Source: an uncultured Flavobacteriales bacterium
GTDB taxonomy: Bacteria > Bacteroidota > Bacteroidia > Flavobacteriales_F > PHOS-HE28
Direction of reading: 5' to 3'
NCBI GenBank assembly: GCA_937872175.1
Contig: CALMPI010000035.1
Location: 1-64,000, forward strand
DNA length: 64,000 nt
Every line of letters begins with the position of its first letter. The first letter of the stretch is position 1. Made by a program: the position numbers and the translations under genes. Below the pieces are notes generated by a model. That model worked only from the letters and a program-made list of their open reading frames with translations. It was not told where the DNA came from and searched no databases. Of the stretch, positions 12,036-21,033 are shown in pieces.

Positions 12036-12792
12036 ACGCGTGGTGCTGCTGGCGCGGGCGAGCGGGGCCACCGCCATGCTCTACCACGCCCTGGCCGCGC
12101 ACTTCGATGTGCAGGTGGTGCTGGAGGACCCGCCGCCCACCATGCAGCTCCTTCGCTCGCGCATCCGCCGGCTGGGGCTGTGGCGCGTGCTCGGCCAGGT
12201 GCTCTTCCAGGTGTGCGTGGCGCGGCCGCTGGCGAAGCGATCGAAGGAGCGCGTGCAGGCCATCCTGCGTTCGACGGGAACATCTCAAGCGCCGATCCCC
12301 GCGGCCGTCACCCATCGCGTGCCCACCGTGAACGGTGCGGCGTGCCACGCCCTGCTCCGGCGCCTCGCCCCGCGCGTGGTGGTGATCAACGGCACACGCA
12401 TTCTGAAGGGCGCCACCTTGAAGGCCATCGGTGTACCCGTGCTGAACACGCACGTGGGCATCACCCCGCGCTACCGCGGTGTGCACGGTGCGTACTGGGC
12501 CCTGGTGAACCATGATCGCGCGCACTGCGGCGTCACGGTGCACCTGGTGGACGAAGGGATCGATACCGGAGGCGTGCTGCATCAAGCGGTGATCGACCCC
12601 GGTCCCGAGGACGACTTCAGCACCTATCCGGTGCTGCAGATCGCCGCGGGCTGTCCCCTGATGGTGCAGGCGGTGCGAGAAGCTGTGGACGGCAGGTCGC
12701 GGGTGGTGAACGGCACGCCGGACAGCGACCGCTGGTACCACCCCACCCTGTGGGAATACCTGCATCATCGCCGTCGCTCGGGCGTGCGCTGA
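12025..12792 (+). CDS. Formyltransferase family protein
   Basis: A 255-aa protein with the formyltransferase fold that uses 10-formyl-tetrahydrofolate. The active-site region is readable: VVINGTRILK, then NTHVGITPRYRGVHGAYWAL with the catalytic Asn/His, and VHLVDEGIDTGGVL with the Asp. It lacks the C-terminal tRNA-binding domain of methionyl-tRNA formyltransferase, so it more likely formylates an amino-sugar. Pairing with a polysaccharide deacetylase fits this: the deacetylase exposes an amine that is then formylated (inference). Confidence 0.87.
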   Translation: MATERVVLLARASGATAMLYHALAAHFDVQVVLEDPPPTMQLLRSRIRRLGLWRVLGQVLFQVCVARPLAKRSKERVQAILRSTGTSQAPIPAAVTHRVPTVNGAACHALLRRLAPRVVVINGTRILKGATLKAIGVPVLNTHVGITPRYRGVHGAYWALVNHDRAHCGVTVHLVDEGIDTGGVLHQAVIDPGPEDDFSTYPVLQIAAGCPLMVQAVREAVDGRSRVVNGTPDSDRWYHPTLWEYLHHRRRSGVR

Positions 12793-12917
12793 AGGGCTTC
12801 GTTCGACGATCCGCCGACCGGTCCGGTCGAATGGAGAGGGGCCGGATCAAACCTCCAGGTTAACTCGGTGTCAATTCCGCGTTACGGCGACCTGAACGCC
12901 GTGCGCGCCCCATCCCC

Positions 12918-15260
12918 ATGCTCCACCGGACCACCACCCTTCTCCTCGCCGCACCCCTGCTCCTCACCAGCGCCCGTGCGCAGAACCTGCCGATGGAGCA
13001 GTACTACAGCCCGGACGGGCATCAGCTGCTGCTGGGCGGTCTGCCAAGCACGGGCCTCTACGAGAAAGGCGTCCTCCGCACGCTCGACCTGCAGTTCGCG
13101 CAATCGAACTACTGGCAGCAGCTTCAGCAGAACTACCAGAGCCAGACGGACATCCTGGCCACGCTCACGGTGGACGGCACCGTGTACGACAGCGTGGGGG
13201 TGCGCTTCAAAGGGCAGACGAGCTACATGATGCTTCCGCCCGGCGCGCAGAAGATGTCCTTCAACGTCACCCTGGACCACGTGGACCCGGGGCAGGACCT
13301 GATGGGCTACACCACGCTGAACCTGAACAACGCGTTCCAGGACCCGTCCTTCCTGCGCGAGGTGGTCTTCCTCGACCTGATCCGCGACCACGTGCCGGCG
13401 GCGAAGGCCAACTACGTGCACCTGAACATCAACGGCGCGAGCTGGGGGGTGTATCCCAACGTGCAGCAGCTCAACAAGGACTTCATCAGCGAGTGGTTCC
13501 AGAGCAACGACGGGCATCGGTGGCGTGCCGACCGTCCGGACGGGCAGGTGGGTGGCGGTGGCGGTCCCAGCTGGGGCGATGGCACCGCCGCGTTGAACGA
13601 CCTGGGCCCGGACACCGCCGACTATCAGGAGTACTACACGCTGAAAGGCACGGACCTTGCCACCAACCCGTGGGAAGCCCTGGTGCGCACCTGCCAGAAG
13701 GTGGACGGGCTACCGCAGGGGCAGCTCTTCGACAGCCTGCCGCGCTACCTCGACATTGATCGCACCCTGTGGTTCCTGGCCTCGGAGATCGCGTTCGGCG
13801 ACGACGACAGCTACGTGTACAAGGGCAAGATGGACTACTACCTCTATTGGGAGCCGCTCACGGAGCGCATGGTGCCCCACGAGTTCGACGGCAACAGCGT
13901 GATGAAGAACAACACGGTGAACTGGAGCCCCTTCTACCACGAGACCGACGTGAACTACCCGCTGCTGAACCGGCTGCTGGCCGTGCCCGAATGGCGGCAG
14001 CGCTACCTGGCCCACCTGCGCACCCTGATCACCGAGAAGATGCAGAGCCCCACGTTCAATGCGCTGGTGGACAGCTACGTGGCGCTGATCGATGCCGAGG
14101 TGCAGGCCGACCCCAAGAAGCTGTACACCTACGCCAACTTCCAAACCGAAGTGAACGGGCTGAAGACCTACCTCACCAACCGCCGCAACACCTTGTTGGC
14201 CAACAGTGAGGTGGCCCAGCCGGCACCCACCATCACCGCCGTGGAGCACATCGTGTCCGGCACGGCCTGGCAGGCCCCGCTGCCCACCGAAAGCCCCGTG
14301 GTGCATGCGACCGTCACCAGTGGCAACGGCATCTTCGCCGTGCGGCTGTACCACGGCACCGGCATCGAGAGCACCTTCACATGGACCGATATGTTCGATG
14401 ATGGCCTGCACGACGACGGGGCCGCCGGCGACGGCGTGTACGGCGCCACCCTGCCCCCCTACGCGCCCAACACGGTGGTGCGCTACTACGTGGAGGCCGT
14501 GGCCAACAACCCCGCCCGCACCGTGGTGTATGCACCGCCCGGCGCCGAACATGACGTGTACACCTACACCGTGCAGGCCCAGACGGCGGTGATGCCCGTG
14601 GTGATCAACGAACTGATGACGAGCAACACGATCACCGTGGCCGACAACACCGGGGAGTACGAGGACTGGATCGAGCTGTTCAACGGCAGCGCGGCGGACA
14701 TCGACCTGAGCGGCGGCTTCCTGACGGATGACGGCGCGGACCTCTTCAAGTGGCAGATGCCCCCGGGTTCGATCATCCCCGCCGGGGGGTACCTCACCTT
14801 CTGGGCGGACGAGGATCAGCTGCAGGGCGACGGCCACACCAACTTCAAGCTCAGCGCCAGCGGCGAGGAGCTCTGGCTGGTGAACGCGGACAGCGCGGTG
14901 GTGGACCATGTGGTGTTCAGCGCGATCGCCTCGGACATGGGCTATGCGCGGGTGCCGAACGGAAGCGGTCCCTTCGTGGAGCAGGCGCCCACCTTCGCTG
15001 CCAACAACGACCTGGTCTCCGCTGTGCAGGAAGCGGAAGCGGGTGCTGCGTTCGAGGCCTACCCCAACCCCACCGCCGGCGCCTTGACCCTACGTTGCAC
15101 CACACCGATGGATCTGCAGTTGCTCGATGCCACCGGAAGGCTCGTGTGGAGCGGTCGCGTCAGCGGCAGCACGGACCTCGACCTCGGCGCGCATGCGGCC
15201 GGCAGCTACCTGCTCCGCTCCACCACCGGCGAGGTCCTGCGCGTGATGGTGTTGCGCTAG
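12918..15260 (+). CDS. Secreted CotH kinase family protein with lamin-tail domain and T9SS tail
   Basis: A 780-aa exported protein. Residues 1-22 are a signal peptide ending in ARAQ. A CotH-type (atypical protein-kinase fold) domain covers about 20-430, with VRFKGQTSY near the start and PHEFDGNSVMKNN as the metal/catalytic part. A Ca-binding-like or Ig-like segment follows, then a lamin-tail (LTD) domain around 560-680 (VVINELMTSN, EYEDWIELFNGS). The last ~80 residues are a type A T9SS sorting domain (AYPNPTAGALTL, ending GEVLRVMVLR). It is probably delivered to the cell surface and may phosphorylate an outer-surface protein. The final 40 bp are duplicated at 59741-59780. Confidence 0.92.
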   Translation: MLHRTTTLLLAAPLLLTSARAQNLPMEQYYSPDGHQLLLGGLPSTGLYEKGVLRTLDLQFAQSNYWQQLQQNYQSQTDILATLTVDGTVYDSVGVRFKGQTSYMMLPPGAQKMSFNVTLDHVDPGQDLMGYTTLNLNNAFQDPSFLREVVFLDLIRDHVPAAKANYVHLNINGASWGVYPNVQQLNKDFISEWFQSNDGHRWRADRPDGQVGGGGGPSWGDGTAALNDLGPDTADYQEYYTLKGTDLATNPWEALVRTCQKVDGLPQGQLFDSLPRYLDIDRTLWFLASEIAFGDDDSYVYKGKMDYYLYWEPLTERMVPHEFDGNSVMKNNTVNWSPFYHETDVNYPLLNRLLAVPEWRQRYLAHLRTLITEKMQSPTFNALVDSYVALIDAEVQADPKKLYTYANFQTEVNGLKTYLTNRRNTLLANSEVAQPAPTITAVEHIVSGTAWQAPLPTESPVVHATVTSGNGIFAVRLYHGTGIESTFTWTDMFDDGLHDDGAAGDGVYGATLPPYAPNTVVRYYVEAVANNPARTVVYAPPGAEHDVYTYTVQAQTAVMPVVINELMTSNTITVADNTGEYEDWIELFNGSAADIDLSGGFLTDDGADLFKWQMPPGSIIPAGGYLTFWADEDQLQGDGHTNFKLSASGEELWLVNADSAVVDHVVFSAIASDMGYARVPNGSGPFVEQAPTFAANNDLVSAVQEAEAGAAFEAYPNPTAGALTLRCTTPMDLQLLDATGRLVWSGRVSGSTDLDLGAHAAGSYLLRSTTGEVLRVMVLR
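15221..15260 (+). repeat. 40-bp repeat, copy 1 (end of the CotH gene)
   Basis: The last 13 codons of the CotH gene, from CACCACCGGC to the stop, recur at 59741-59780 with one mismatch (GTTGCG versus GCTGCG). Confidence 0.85.
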
Positions 15261-15414
15261 CGGACCGCACAGTGGTACCCGAAGTACCTGCACGGACCCG
15301 CACGGTCTGACCGGTATATTTTCAGCCGATCCTGGCCGTCCGGCTTGACAACCGATGGGGGGCATGTGTTATTATTGAACAACGCACAATGCGAATCGAC
15401 CGGAGAAAGAGACC

Positions 15415-15828
15415 ATGGCAGGCCTCGGCGAAGGATACGGCACACACCTGCCTCCCCTGGGCGATCTGATCGCAAAGGCGGGACTTTCCTACGACCATGT
15501 GATCCACGCGCTGAAGACCTGCCATGGCTTGTTGTTCCCACCCATGGGCCTGCCCATGGGACCCTTGCGCACGTGGGATAAGATGCATCTGGAGCGGCTG
15601 ATCACCACGGTGGAACAGCTGGCCCTGCTCAACGAAGTGGATATCCGCGCCCTGAGCGGACGGTGCGTGGATCAGGTGGCGTGCTATGCGTTGTGCCTTG
15701 AACGGACCATCGTGCGCGCCACGAACGCCGGCGCGGATCCAGCTGTGCTTGATGTCGTGAGGCTGACGGCGGCCATGGTGGTCCAGGTCCGCTCCGTGAT
15801 CACCCCACCTTCCGCCTGGCTTTCGTGA
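15415..15828 (+). CDS. Hypothetical protein, helical, 137 aa
   Basis: No family is recognised. The protein has no signal peptide or membrane helix and looks mostly alpha-helical, with a stretch HLERLITTVEQLALLNEVDI followed by a Cys-rich segment (RCVDQVACYALCLERT). It overlaps the convergent XRE regulator gene by 29 bp. A TTGACA and a TATTAT lie 60-80 bp upstream and may be its promoter. It could work with the neighbouring regulator, but nothing in the sequence proves this. Confidence 0.6.
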   Translation: MAGLGEGYGTHLPPLGDLIAKAGLSYDHVIHALKTCHGLLFPPMGLPMGPLRTWDKMHLERLITTVEQLALLNEVDIRALSGRCVDQVACYALCLERTIVRATNAGADPAVLDVVRLTAAMVVQVRSVITPPSAWLS

Positions 15829-16261
15829 AGCCCGCCACGCGGCGGTCCAGTTCGATCACCTGCCGTTGAAGGTGGTTCATCGTCTCATCGATGAGCACGT
15901 TCCGCTCCAGTTGCACTTGGATGGAGCGCTGGAGCAGCTCCTCCATCCGCACCAGGCGGTCCCCATCAGCCGCTGGTCCAGGGATCGATCGCGGTGGCTC
16001 GGCAAGCGCGCGCTCCTGCTCCTGCTTGAACGGACGACCACGGCCGGTCAACAACCACTCCGCGCTGACCGCTTCGTATTTATTAAGCAACTGCTCCACC
16101 AAGAGGATGTTGGGCGGGTTCTTGCCCTTCCGGATGTTCGAGATCACGGCCTCCGAGGTCCCCAGCTCCTTGCTGAAGCTGTAGCCCGAGTGACCAAGCC
16201 GCTCCATCAGGTGGATGAAGCGCTCGTTCAGGGAGGCGAACTTGAGGCGGGGGCTTGACAC
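15800..16261 (-). CDS. XRE-family helix-turn-helix transcriptional regulator
   Basis: A 153-aa DNA-binding protein. The Cro/C1-type HTH covers about residues 10-65 (SFSKELGTSEAVISNIRKGK with the turn and recognition helix), and WLLTGRGRPF follows, typical of phage-type and SOS-type regulators. The C-terminal third (about 100-145) is a predicted coiled coil (VQLERNVLIDETMNHLQRQV) probably for dimerisation. The start is GTG at 16261. It is divergent from the FG-GAP/RHS gene run across a 57-bp gap, so it may control its own promoter and that long operon. Confidence 0.85.
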   Translation of the reverse strand: MSSPRLKFASLNERFIHLMERLGHSGYSFSKELGTSEAVISNIRKGKNPPNILLVEQLLNKYEAVSAEWLLTGRGRPFKQEQERALAEPPRSIPGPAADGDRLVRMEELLQRSIQVQLERNVLIDETMNHLQRQVIELDRRVAGFTKARRKVG

Positions 16262-16282
16262 TTAATTTTTGTTTAGTATACT
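16255..16282 (+). promoter_or_regulatory. Putative promoter of the FG-GAP/RHS operon, shared with the divergent regulator
   Basis: TTGACA (16255-16260) and TATACT (16277-16282) are separated by 16 bp and point at the gene starting at 16319. The minus strand of the same gap also holds TTGATG and TATACT 16 bp apart, facing the XRE gene. CTTGAC occurs twice (16254 and 16281), a possible operator half-site pair. The boxes are E. coli-like rather than TAnnTTTG, so this is a tentative call. Confidence 0.35.
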
Positions 16283-16318
16283 TGACGGCCGAAGCACATC
16301 AAACCTACCCAGACCGCG

Positions 16319-19300
16319 ATGGTGCGAACCAGCTCATTCATGGAGATCATCAACCACTGGGCGTTGATGAGGTCAAGCGGCTCGGCAACCACCCCGTCGG
16401 TGGAGCCTCTCTCCCCATCACCCGTGTTCCGGGCCCCGATCTGCGTCAGCATCCTCCTTGCGCTTGGCGGGGTTGCCCATGCACAGGATACCCTCCCGGT
16501 GGTGCGCGACATCCATCACCTTGGCCCCGCGACACTCGGATTCCTTTCAAGCCTTCCTGATAGCAGCAGATGGGGTACTGCTGTGACCGGTATTGGAGAT
16601 CTGAATGGGGATGGAGTACCCGAACTGGTCGCAGGGCACAATACCTACAACGGCGGTCGAGGGGCGGTCTGGGTCCTATTCATGAACGAGGAAGGTGGCG
16701 TGGACGAGCATGTGCTCATCAGCAACAGCAGCGGTGGGCTTGGCGCAGTTCTCGATCCAGGGGACTCCTTTGGTTCGCGGGTCACCAATGCGGGGGATCT
16801 GAATACGGACGGACGATCGGAACTCGCGGTACTGGCCTCAGGTGATGACGACGGTGGCACCGACCATGGCGCTGTGCACATTCTCTTTCTGACCGATTCC
16901 GGCACGGTCGCCAGCGCGAGCAAGATCTCCGACACACAGGGAGGTTTCACGGGTACCATGACCAATGGCAACGGATTCGCCGGTGCGCTCGGAGGCGTAG
17001 GAGACCTGAACGGGGACACCATTCCCGACCTCGCGGTCGGATCTTACCTCTCCAACACCGGTGGCAGTCAACGAGGAGCGCTGTGGGTCCTGCACATGAA
17101 GGATGACGGCACCGTGCTGTCCCACCAACAGATCAGTTCGCAGAGCACATGGCCTGGCGGAAGCCCCCTTGCGAACAGTTCGCAATTCGGTTTCAGTGTT
17201 TGCGGCTTGGGTGATCTGGATGGGAACGGCCATCAGGATATCGCCGTTACCGCCCGCTACCACTACAACGGTACAGGACTTGCCCGAGGTCGTGTTTGGA
17301 TCCTGTTCAGGGGCGCTGGTGGCAGTATAAGTGCTGTGCAAGCCATCGCACCTGGGGGTACCGGCGGGCTGGTCGCCACGATCACAGGAACGGGCGGACA
17401 TTTCGGCTGGAGCATTGCGAACGCAGGCGATGTGAACGGGGACGGCCTTGTGGACATGCTCATCTCCGCGCGCCAACAGGATGTGGACCACATCAATGAC
17501 GGTGCACTATTGATCGCCTACCTCACCAGCGCGGGAACATTGAGCCATGAAGAGCTGATCAGCGAGAACGACGGTCTACAGAACGACACGCTCGACCTCC
17601 AGAACTACAGCTATTTCGGTGCATCCGCTGCCCTGCTCGGTGACATAAGCGGCGACGGTTTCCCGGACGTAGCGGTCTCCGCGAGTCACCATCCTAGCGG
17701 AGGCACCGAACGCGGCAAGGTGTATGTGCTCGAACTCGAACCAAAACCCTTGGACGTTGAGGTGCTCACCTCGACCGCACACCTCGATACCCTGGCGGCT
17801 GTTGAGATCAACGTTCTTGGCGGTGCGCGCCCTTACAGATACACCTTCGCCGATCCCTTGGTGGTCGACAGCGTCTTGACCGAATGGGCAGATGCCGCGG
17901 ACACCAGCGGATTGGCATCCATCGGCGTACCAACGCGGGGCCTCTTCCGGCTCGACCGCAGGCATGTGCAGCCGCTCCTCCTCTCACTCCCCGATGTACT
18001 GACCACGGGGTCGTATCGGCTGCTGGTGATCGACGCGGGGGCGGATACCGCGGAGGCAGCGTTCACCATCGGGCAGGACCTCCGTGCAGCATCTACCGAC
18101 CAAGTGACATTTGCTGATGGTCACCGGGTGACCAAGACCGGGAGTTCGGGTTGGGCTGGTGGGCGGTGGTCCGGACGGAACACGGTATGTGGGGCCGACC
18201 GTTGCTGGGTGCGGTTCCGTGCAGCTGCCGAGCCGATCCTCGCGGCCGTGGGCCTCAGTCCTTTTGGTGCAGCAGCGCTCGACGGATATGAGCAGATGAC
18301 CTATGGCATCCTGCTCTCAGGGGACTCGGTACAGATCATCCATGGGGGTTCATTGCATTCGACCACGGCATCCGTGAACACCGAGGAGGAGTACATGGTG
18401 GAGCTCACGGACGGGCAGGTCCACTTTTCCAACACACAAGGCCTCCTCGCCTCCTTCGAGCAGGTCCATGGCGCCGATTGTCTGAGCCTGGATGTGGCCA
18501 TCCACACAAGTGGAGCCGGCGTTGTCGATCTGCGCACGGATGCACCTGCATCATTCACGGTCAGGGACAGCCTTGTACATGGTGGGGCGCTCGCTCCGTC
18601 CAGCGGCGCCGTTCACCTCACATTCCTGCCGGATACAGGGTCCTATTCGACCACTTGGAACAATGCATCAGGCTCATCCAGCAGAACTGGGCTTGGTACG
18701 GAGACCTGGACCACCCGGTCGACATCGACCTACTTCGGCGACGGTGCACCCCGTGCGGTCCACGTCGGGCAGGTCCAACACTGGGAAGAAGCGACCGTGC
18801 ATGCGGTTCGGGCCGACCAACGCGGACAGACCATTGCACGAAAAAGCGGAGGCACTGGCTGGGGACCTGTGCATCTCTCGGTGAACAGCTCGAACACCTT
18901 GGTGGACCACAGACTCCTCTGCGTGCCTGTGGTCGCGGACACAGCGCGACCGGAGTTCGTGGCCGGCTGGCGCGGAGAGGGCGACAGCAGCGTCGTGGCC
19001 TCCTGGCTGGTGCGGCCGTTCGGGCCGACGTGGACGTTGGCCCATGCGATCGGCCTGGACTCCGCGATCACCAGTGTGCTCGTCAGGCCGATGGATGAGC
19101 TACAGATCGTGAGCACGGAACATGGAAGGGCCTTCCTGCTCAACCAGGACACCGTGGCGATCGACAGCACAACGGCGCCCGTGGGACCGTTCCGGACCAT
19201 GATCGCCTTCCGCGATACGCTGAGCGAGGTCCAGCAGGTGCGCGGTTCGATGGCCGTTCCGCTGATCCTGAGCACCGAGGAGCTTGCCAGCGGTTTCCCC

Positions 19301-19870
19301 CTTTCCCTCGTAACGCCTTCGTTGGACACCATCACCGGCATCAGTGGTGGCCGGCTTACGGCGATCCTGGATGCCGGACCCGATCCAGGTGATCATGAGC
19401 TGATCGTGGCGGCTACGGACACCACTGTGGTCCTCAACTTCCTGTTCGAGCTCGACAGTGGGCAAGTGACCAACATGCGTCTCGTGGTCGAGGATACCAC
19501 CTACACGATGGATCCCTCACAGGTGTCGACCGCCTCGCCGAACGTAGTGTCCCTGTTTGATGAGCCTCGCTCCACGGGAACGGAGGCACCCGCGGCCATT
19601 CACCTGCTGCTCGAGGAGAACTTCCTGATGACACCGAACGACGACGACCACTACGACGAGTTCCGGGTGCTGGGTGTGGATCCACGAACGGACTATGAGC
19701 TCACCATCACGGACCGGCAGCAGAATATCCTGTTCCAGACCACCGATGCAGGATCGGCCTGGAACGGCAAGTACATGAACACCGGTAGCGCCAGCGCGGA
19801 CGGCATCTACGTGTACCGCATCGAAGTGGACGGCGAAGTGATCGAAGGCTACTTCCAACTCAAGAACTGA
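16319..19870 (+). CDS. Secreted FG-GAP repeat (integrin-alpha-like) protein with T9SS type B tail
   Basis: A 1183-aa exported protein that opens the 20-kb RHS gene run. Six FG-GAP blades with Ca-binding loops lie within about residues 75-480 (for example TGIGDLNGDGVPELVAG, LGGVGDLNGDTIPDLAVG, ALLGDISGDGFPDVAVS), enough for a beta-propeller. The middle is Ig/lectin-like with no certain family. The last ~80 residues match the gliding-motility-associated T9SS type B sorting domain (MTPNDDDHYDEF, ending GEVIEGYFQLKN). The signal peptide ends in GVAHAQ; with the ATG at 16319 it is long, and an ATG at 16367 would shorten it. It is probably a surface adhesin. The stop overlaps the next ATG. Confidence 0.88.
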   Translation: MVRTSSFMEIINHWALMRSSGSATTPSVEPLSPSPVFRAPICVSILLALGGVAHAQDTLPVVRDIHHLGPATLGFLSSLPDSSRWGTAVTGIGDLNGDGVPELVAGHNTYNGGRGAVWVLFMNEEGGVDEHVLISNSSGGLGAVLDPGDSFGSRVTNAGDLNTDGRSELAVLASGDDDGGTDHGAVHILFLTDSGTVASASKISDTQGGFTGTMTNGNGFAGALGGVGDLNGDTIPDLAVGSYLSNTGGSQRGALWVLHMKDDGTVLSHQQISSQSTWPGGSPLANSSQFGFSVCGLGDLDGNGHQDIAVTARYHYNGTGLARGRVWILFRGAGGSISAVQAIAPGGTGGLVATITGTGGHFGWSIANAGDVNGDGLVDMLISARQQDVDHINDGALLIAYLTSAGTLSHEELISENDGLQNDTLDLQNYSYFGASAALLGDISGDGFPDVAVSASHHPSGGTERGKVYVLELEPKPLDVEVLTSTAHLDTLAAVEINVLGGARPYRYTFADPLVVDSVLTEWADAADTSGLASIGVPTRGLFRLDRRHVQPLLLSLPDVLTTGSYRLLVIDAGADTAEAAFTIGQDLRAASTDQVTFADGHRVTKTGSSGWAGGRWSGRNTVCGADRCWVRFRAAAEPILAAVGLSPFGAAALDGYEQMTYGILLSGDSVQIIHGGSLHSTTASVNTEEEYMVELTDGQVHFSNTQGLLASFEQVHGADCLSLDVAIHTSGAGVVDLRTDAPASFTVRDSLVHGGALAPSSGAVHLTFLPDTGSYSTTWNNASGSSSRTGLGTETWTTRSTSTYFGDGAPRAVHVGQVQHWEEATVHAVRADQRGQTIARKSGGTGWGPVHLSVNSSNTLVDHRLLCVPVVADTARPEFVAGWRGEGDSSVVASWLVRPFGPTWTLAHAIGLDSAITSVLVRPMDELQIVSTEHGRAFLLNQDTVAIDSTTAPVGPFRTMIAFRDTLSEVQQVRGSMAVPLILSTEELASGFPLSLVTPSLDTITGISGGRLTAILDAGPDPGDHELIVAATDTTVVLNFLFELDSGQVTNMRLVVEDTTYTMDPSQVSTASPNVVSLFDEPRSTGTEAPAAIHLLLEENFLMTPNDDDHYDEFRVLGVDPRTDYELTITDRQQNILFQTTDAGSAWNGKYMNTGSASADGIYVYRIEVDGEVIEGYFQLKN

Positions 19871-20403
19871 TGGAGAACAGGAGCCGCATGCTCATCGCGA
19901 CCGGCCTGCTGCTGCTGGTGGCGAACCTGGCGCTTACCCTCGGCACGGTGCTCACACGGCCGCGGATCGCCTTCGTACGATCCCAGGAACTCGTGTATGG
20001 TTACATGGGCATGAAGGATGCCATGTCGGCCTTTCAGGAACGCGAACGAAGTGTCCAAGCCAACATTGACACCATGACCCGTGACCTGGAGCGGCAACTG
20101 ACCGTGCTCCGGCATCCGGGTGCCTCGCCGACCGCCGTTGACCTGAAGGCTGTGAAACAGCAACAACAGGAACTCGTGAACTACCGGGGTCAGATGACCG
20201 ATGAGCTCGCCCGGCAGGAGGAGGTGCTGCTCGCACCGGTGCTGGAGCAGGTGAACACGTTCGTGGAGCGATATGCGAAGGAGCATGGCTACGATGTGGT
20301 CCTAGGCACCACGGCATCCGGCAATCTGCTGCACGGCGATCCGGCGATGGACGTGACCGAGGACGTTCTCACCGCCTTGAACAACAGCTACGAAGGGCGA
20401 TGA
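19870..20403 (+). CDS. OmpH/Skp-like periplasmic chaperone
   Basis: A 177-aa protein with an N-terminal signal anchor (about residues 7-27), a short beta strand (IAFVRSQELVYGYMGM), a long coiled-coil arm (about 50-125) and a C-terminal strand pair (YDVVLGTTASGNLLHGDPAMDVTEDVL). This is the Skp/OmpH topology; Skp family proteins hold unfolded outer-membrane or secreted proteins in the periplasm. Its place between an FG-GAP surface protein and giant RHS proteins suggests a dedicated export chaperone. It overlaps both neighbours (TGATG at the start, ATGA at the end). Confidence 0.85.
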   Translation: MENRSRMLIATGLLLLVANLALTLGTVLTRPRIAFVRSQELVYGYMGMKDAMSAFQERERSVQANIDTMTRDLERQLTVLRHPGASPTAVDLKAVKQQQQELVNYRGQMTDELARQEEVLLAPVLEQVNTFVERYAKEHGYDVVLGTTASGNLLHGDPAMDVTEDVLTALNNSYEGR

Positions 20404-21014
20404 GGACCAGTGTTCTTGCGGTTCTGCTGACGGCCTGCACCGGTCCATCGACCTCCGTGGATGGGCCTGCCCTGCAGGCCTATGCCCATGATGTGGAGCA
20501 TGGCCTCACGAAGGAGCGCACGGTGGGGGACATCCGCACGCGGGTCACACTGCTGCCCGCTGCGCTCACCGCCTGGCGCGCCCTTCAAGCGGCCGACGAT
20601 AGTTGCGCGGACCCCAACAGCGTACTCGATGAGCACAAGAAGATGCTCACGTTCGAACTGGCCATCGGTCCTTCGGCCGATGCGCGCGGGGATGTCCTGC
20701 TGGCCGGTGTCAGGAACGCACAAGAGGTGCAGCACCGGGTCTACGCGCTCCACTTCGATTGGGCCTCCATGGTGGAGCTCACCTGCGGCAGCCACCGGTC
20801 GGCACCGGTCCTCAGTGCGTTCGAGAACACCTATGGCCTCACCGAACACCGCACCGTGACGCTGGCGTTCGCCCCGCGCGACAGCGCGGACATGGACTTC
20901 CACACTGCAAAGGAGATCCGGCTCACCTGGGACGATCAGGTCTTTGGCACGGGTCGACAGCATTTCCTGTTCGATCGCGCCGACCTGGAGGCGCTGCCAC
21001 CCACCGCGCTCTAG
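20400..21014 (+). CDS. Hypothetical lipoprotein in the RHS operon
   Basis: A 204-aa protein with a very short lipoprotein signal (MRTSVLAVLLTAC; lipid-modified Cys13 predicted). The mature part is mixed alpha/beta with no recognised family. It starts in the ATGA overlap with the OmpH-like gene and ends 19 bp before the SpvB-like gene, so it belongs to the same operon. A role in export or assembly of the RHS proteins is possible from position only. Confidence 0.75.
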   Translation: MRTSVLAVLLTACTGPSTSVDGPALQAYAHDVEHGLTKERTVGDIRTRVTLLPAALTAWRALQAADDSCADPNSVLDEHKKMLTFELAIGPSADARGDVLLAGVRNAQEVQHRVYALHFDWASMVELTCGSHRSAPVLSAFENTYGLTEHRTVTLAFAPRDSADMDFHTAKEIRLTWDDQVFGTGRQHFLFDRADLEALPPTAL

Positions 21015-21033
21015 CATCAAGAACACGATCCGC

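Noticed and set aside
15273-15287. Hairpin GGTAC...GTACC after the CotH gene as terminator
   Set aside because: Only five pairs and no following T-run.
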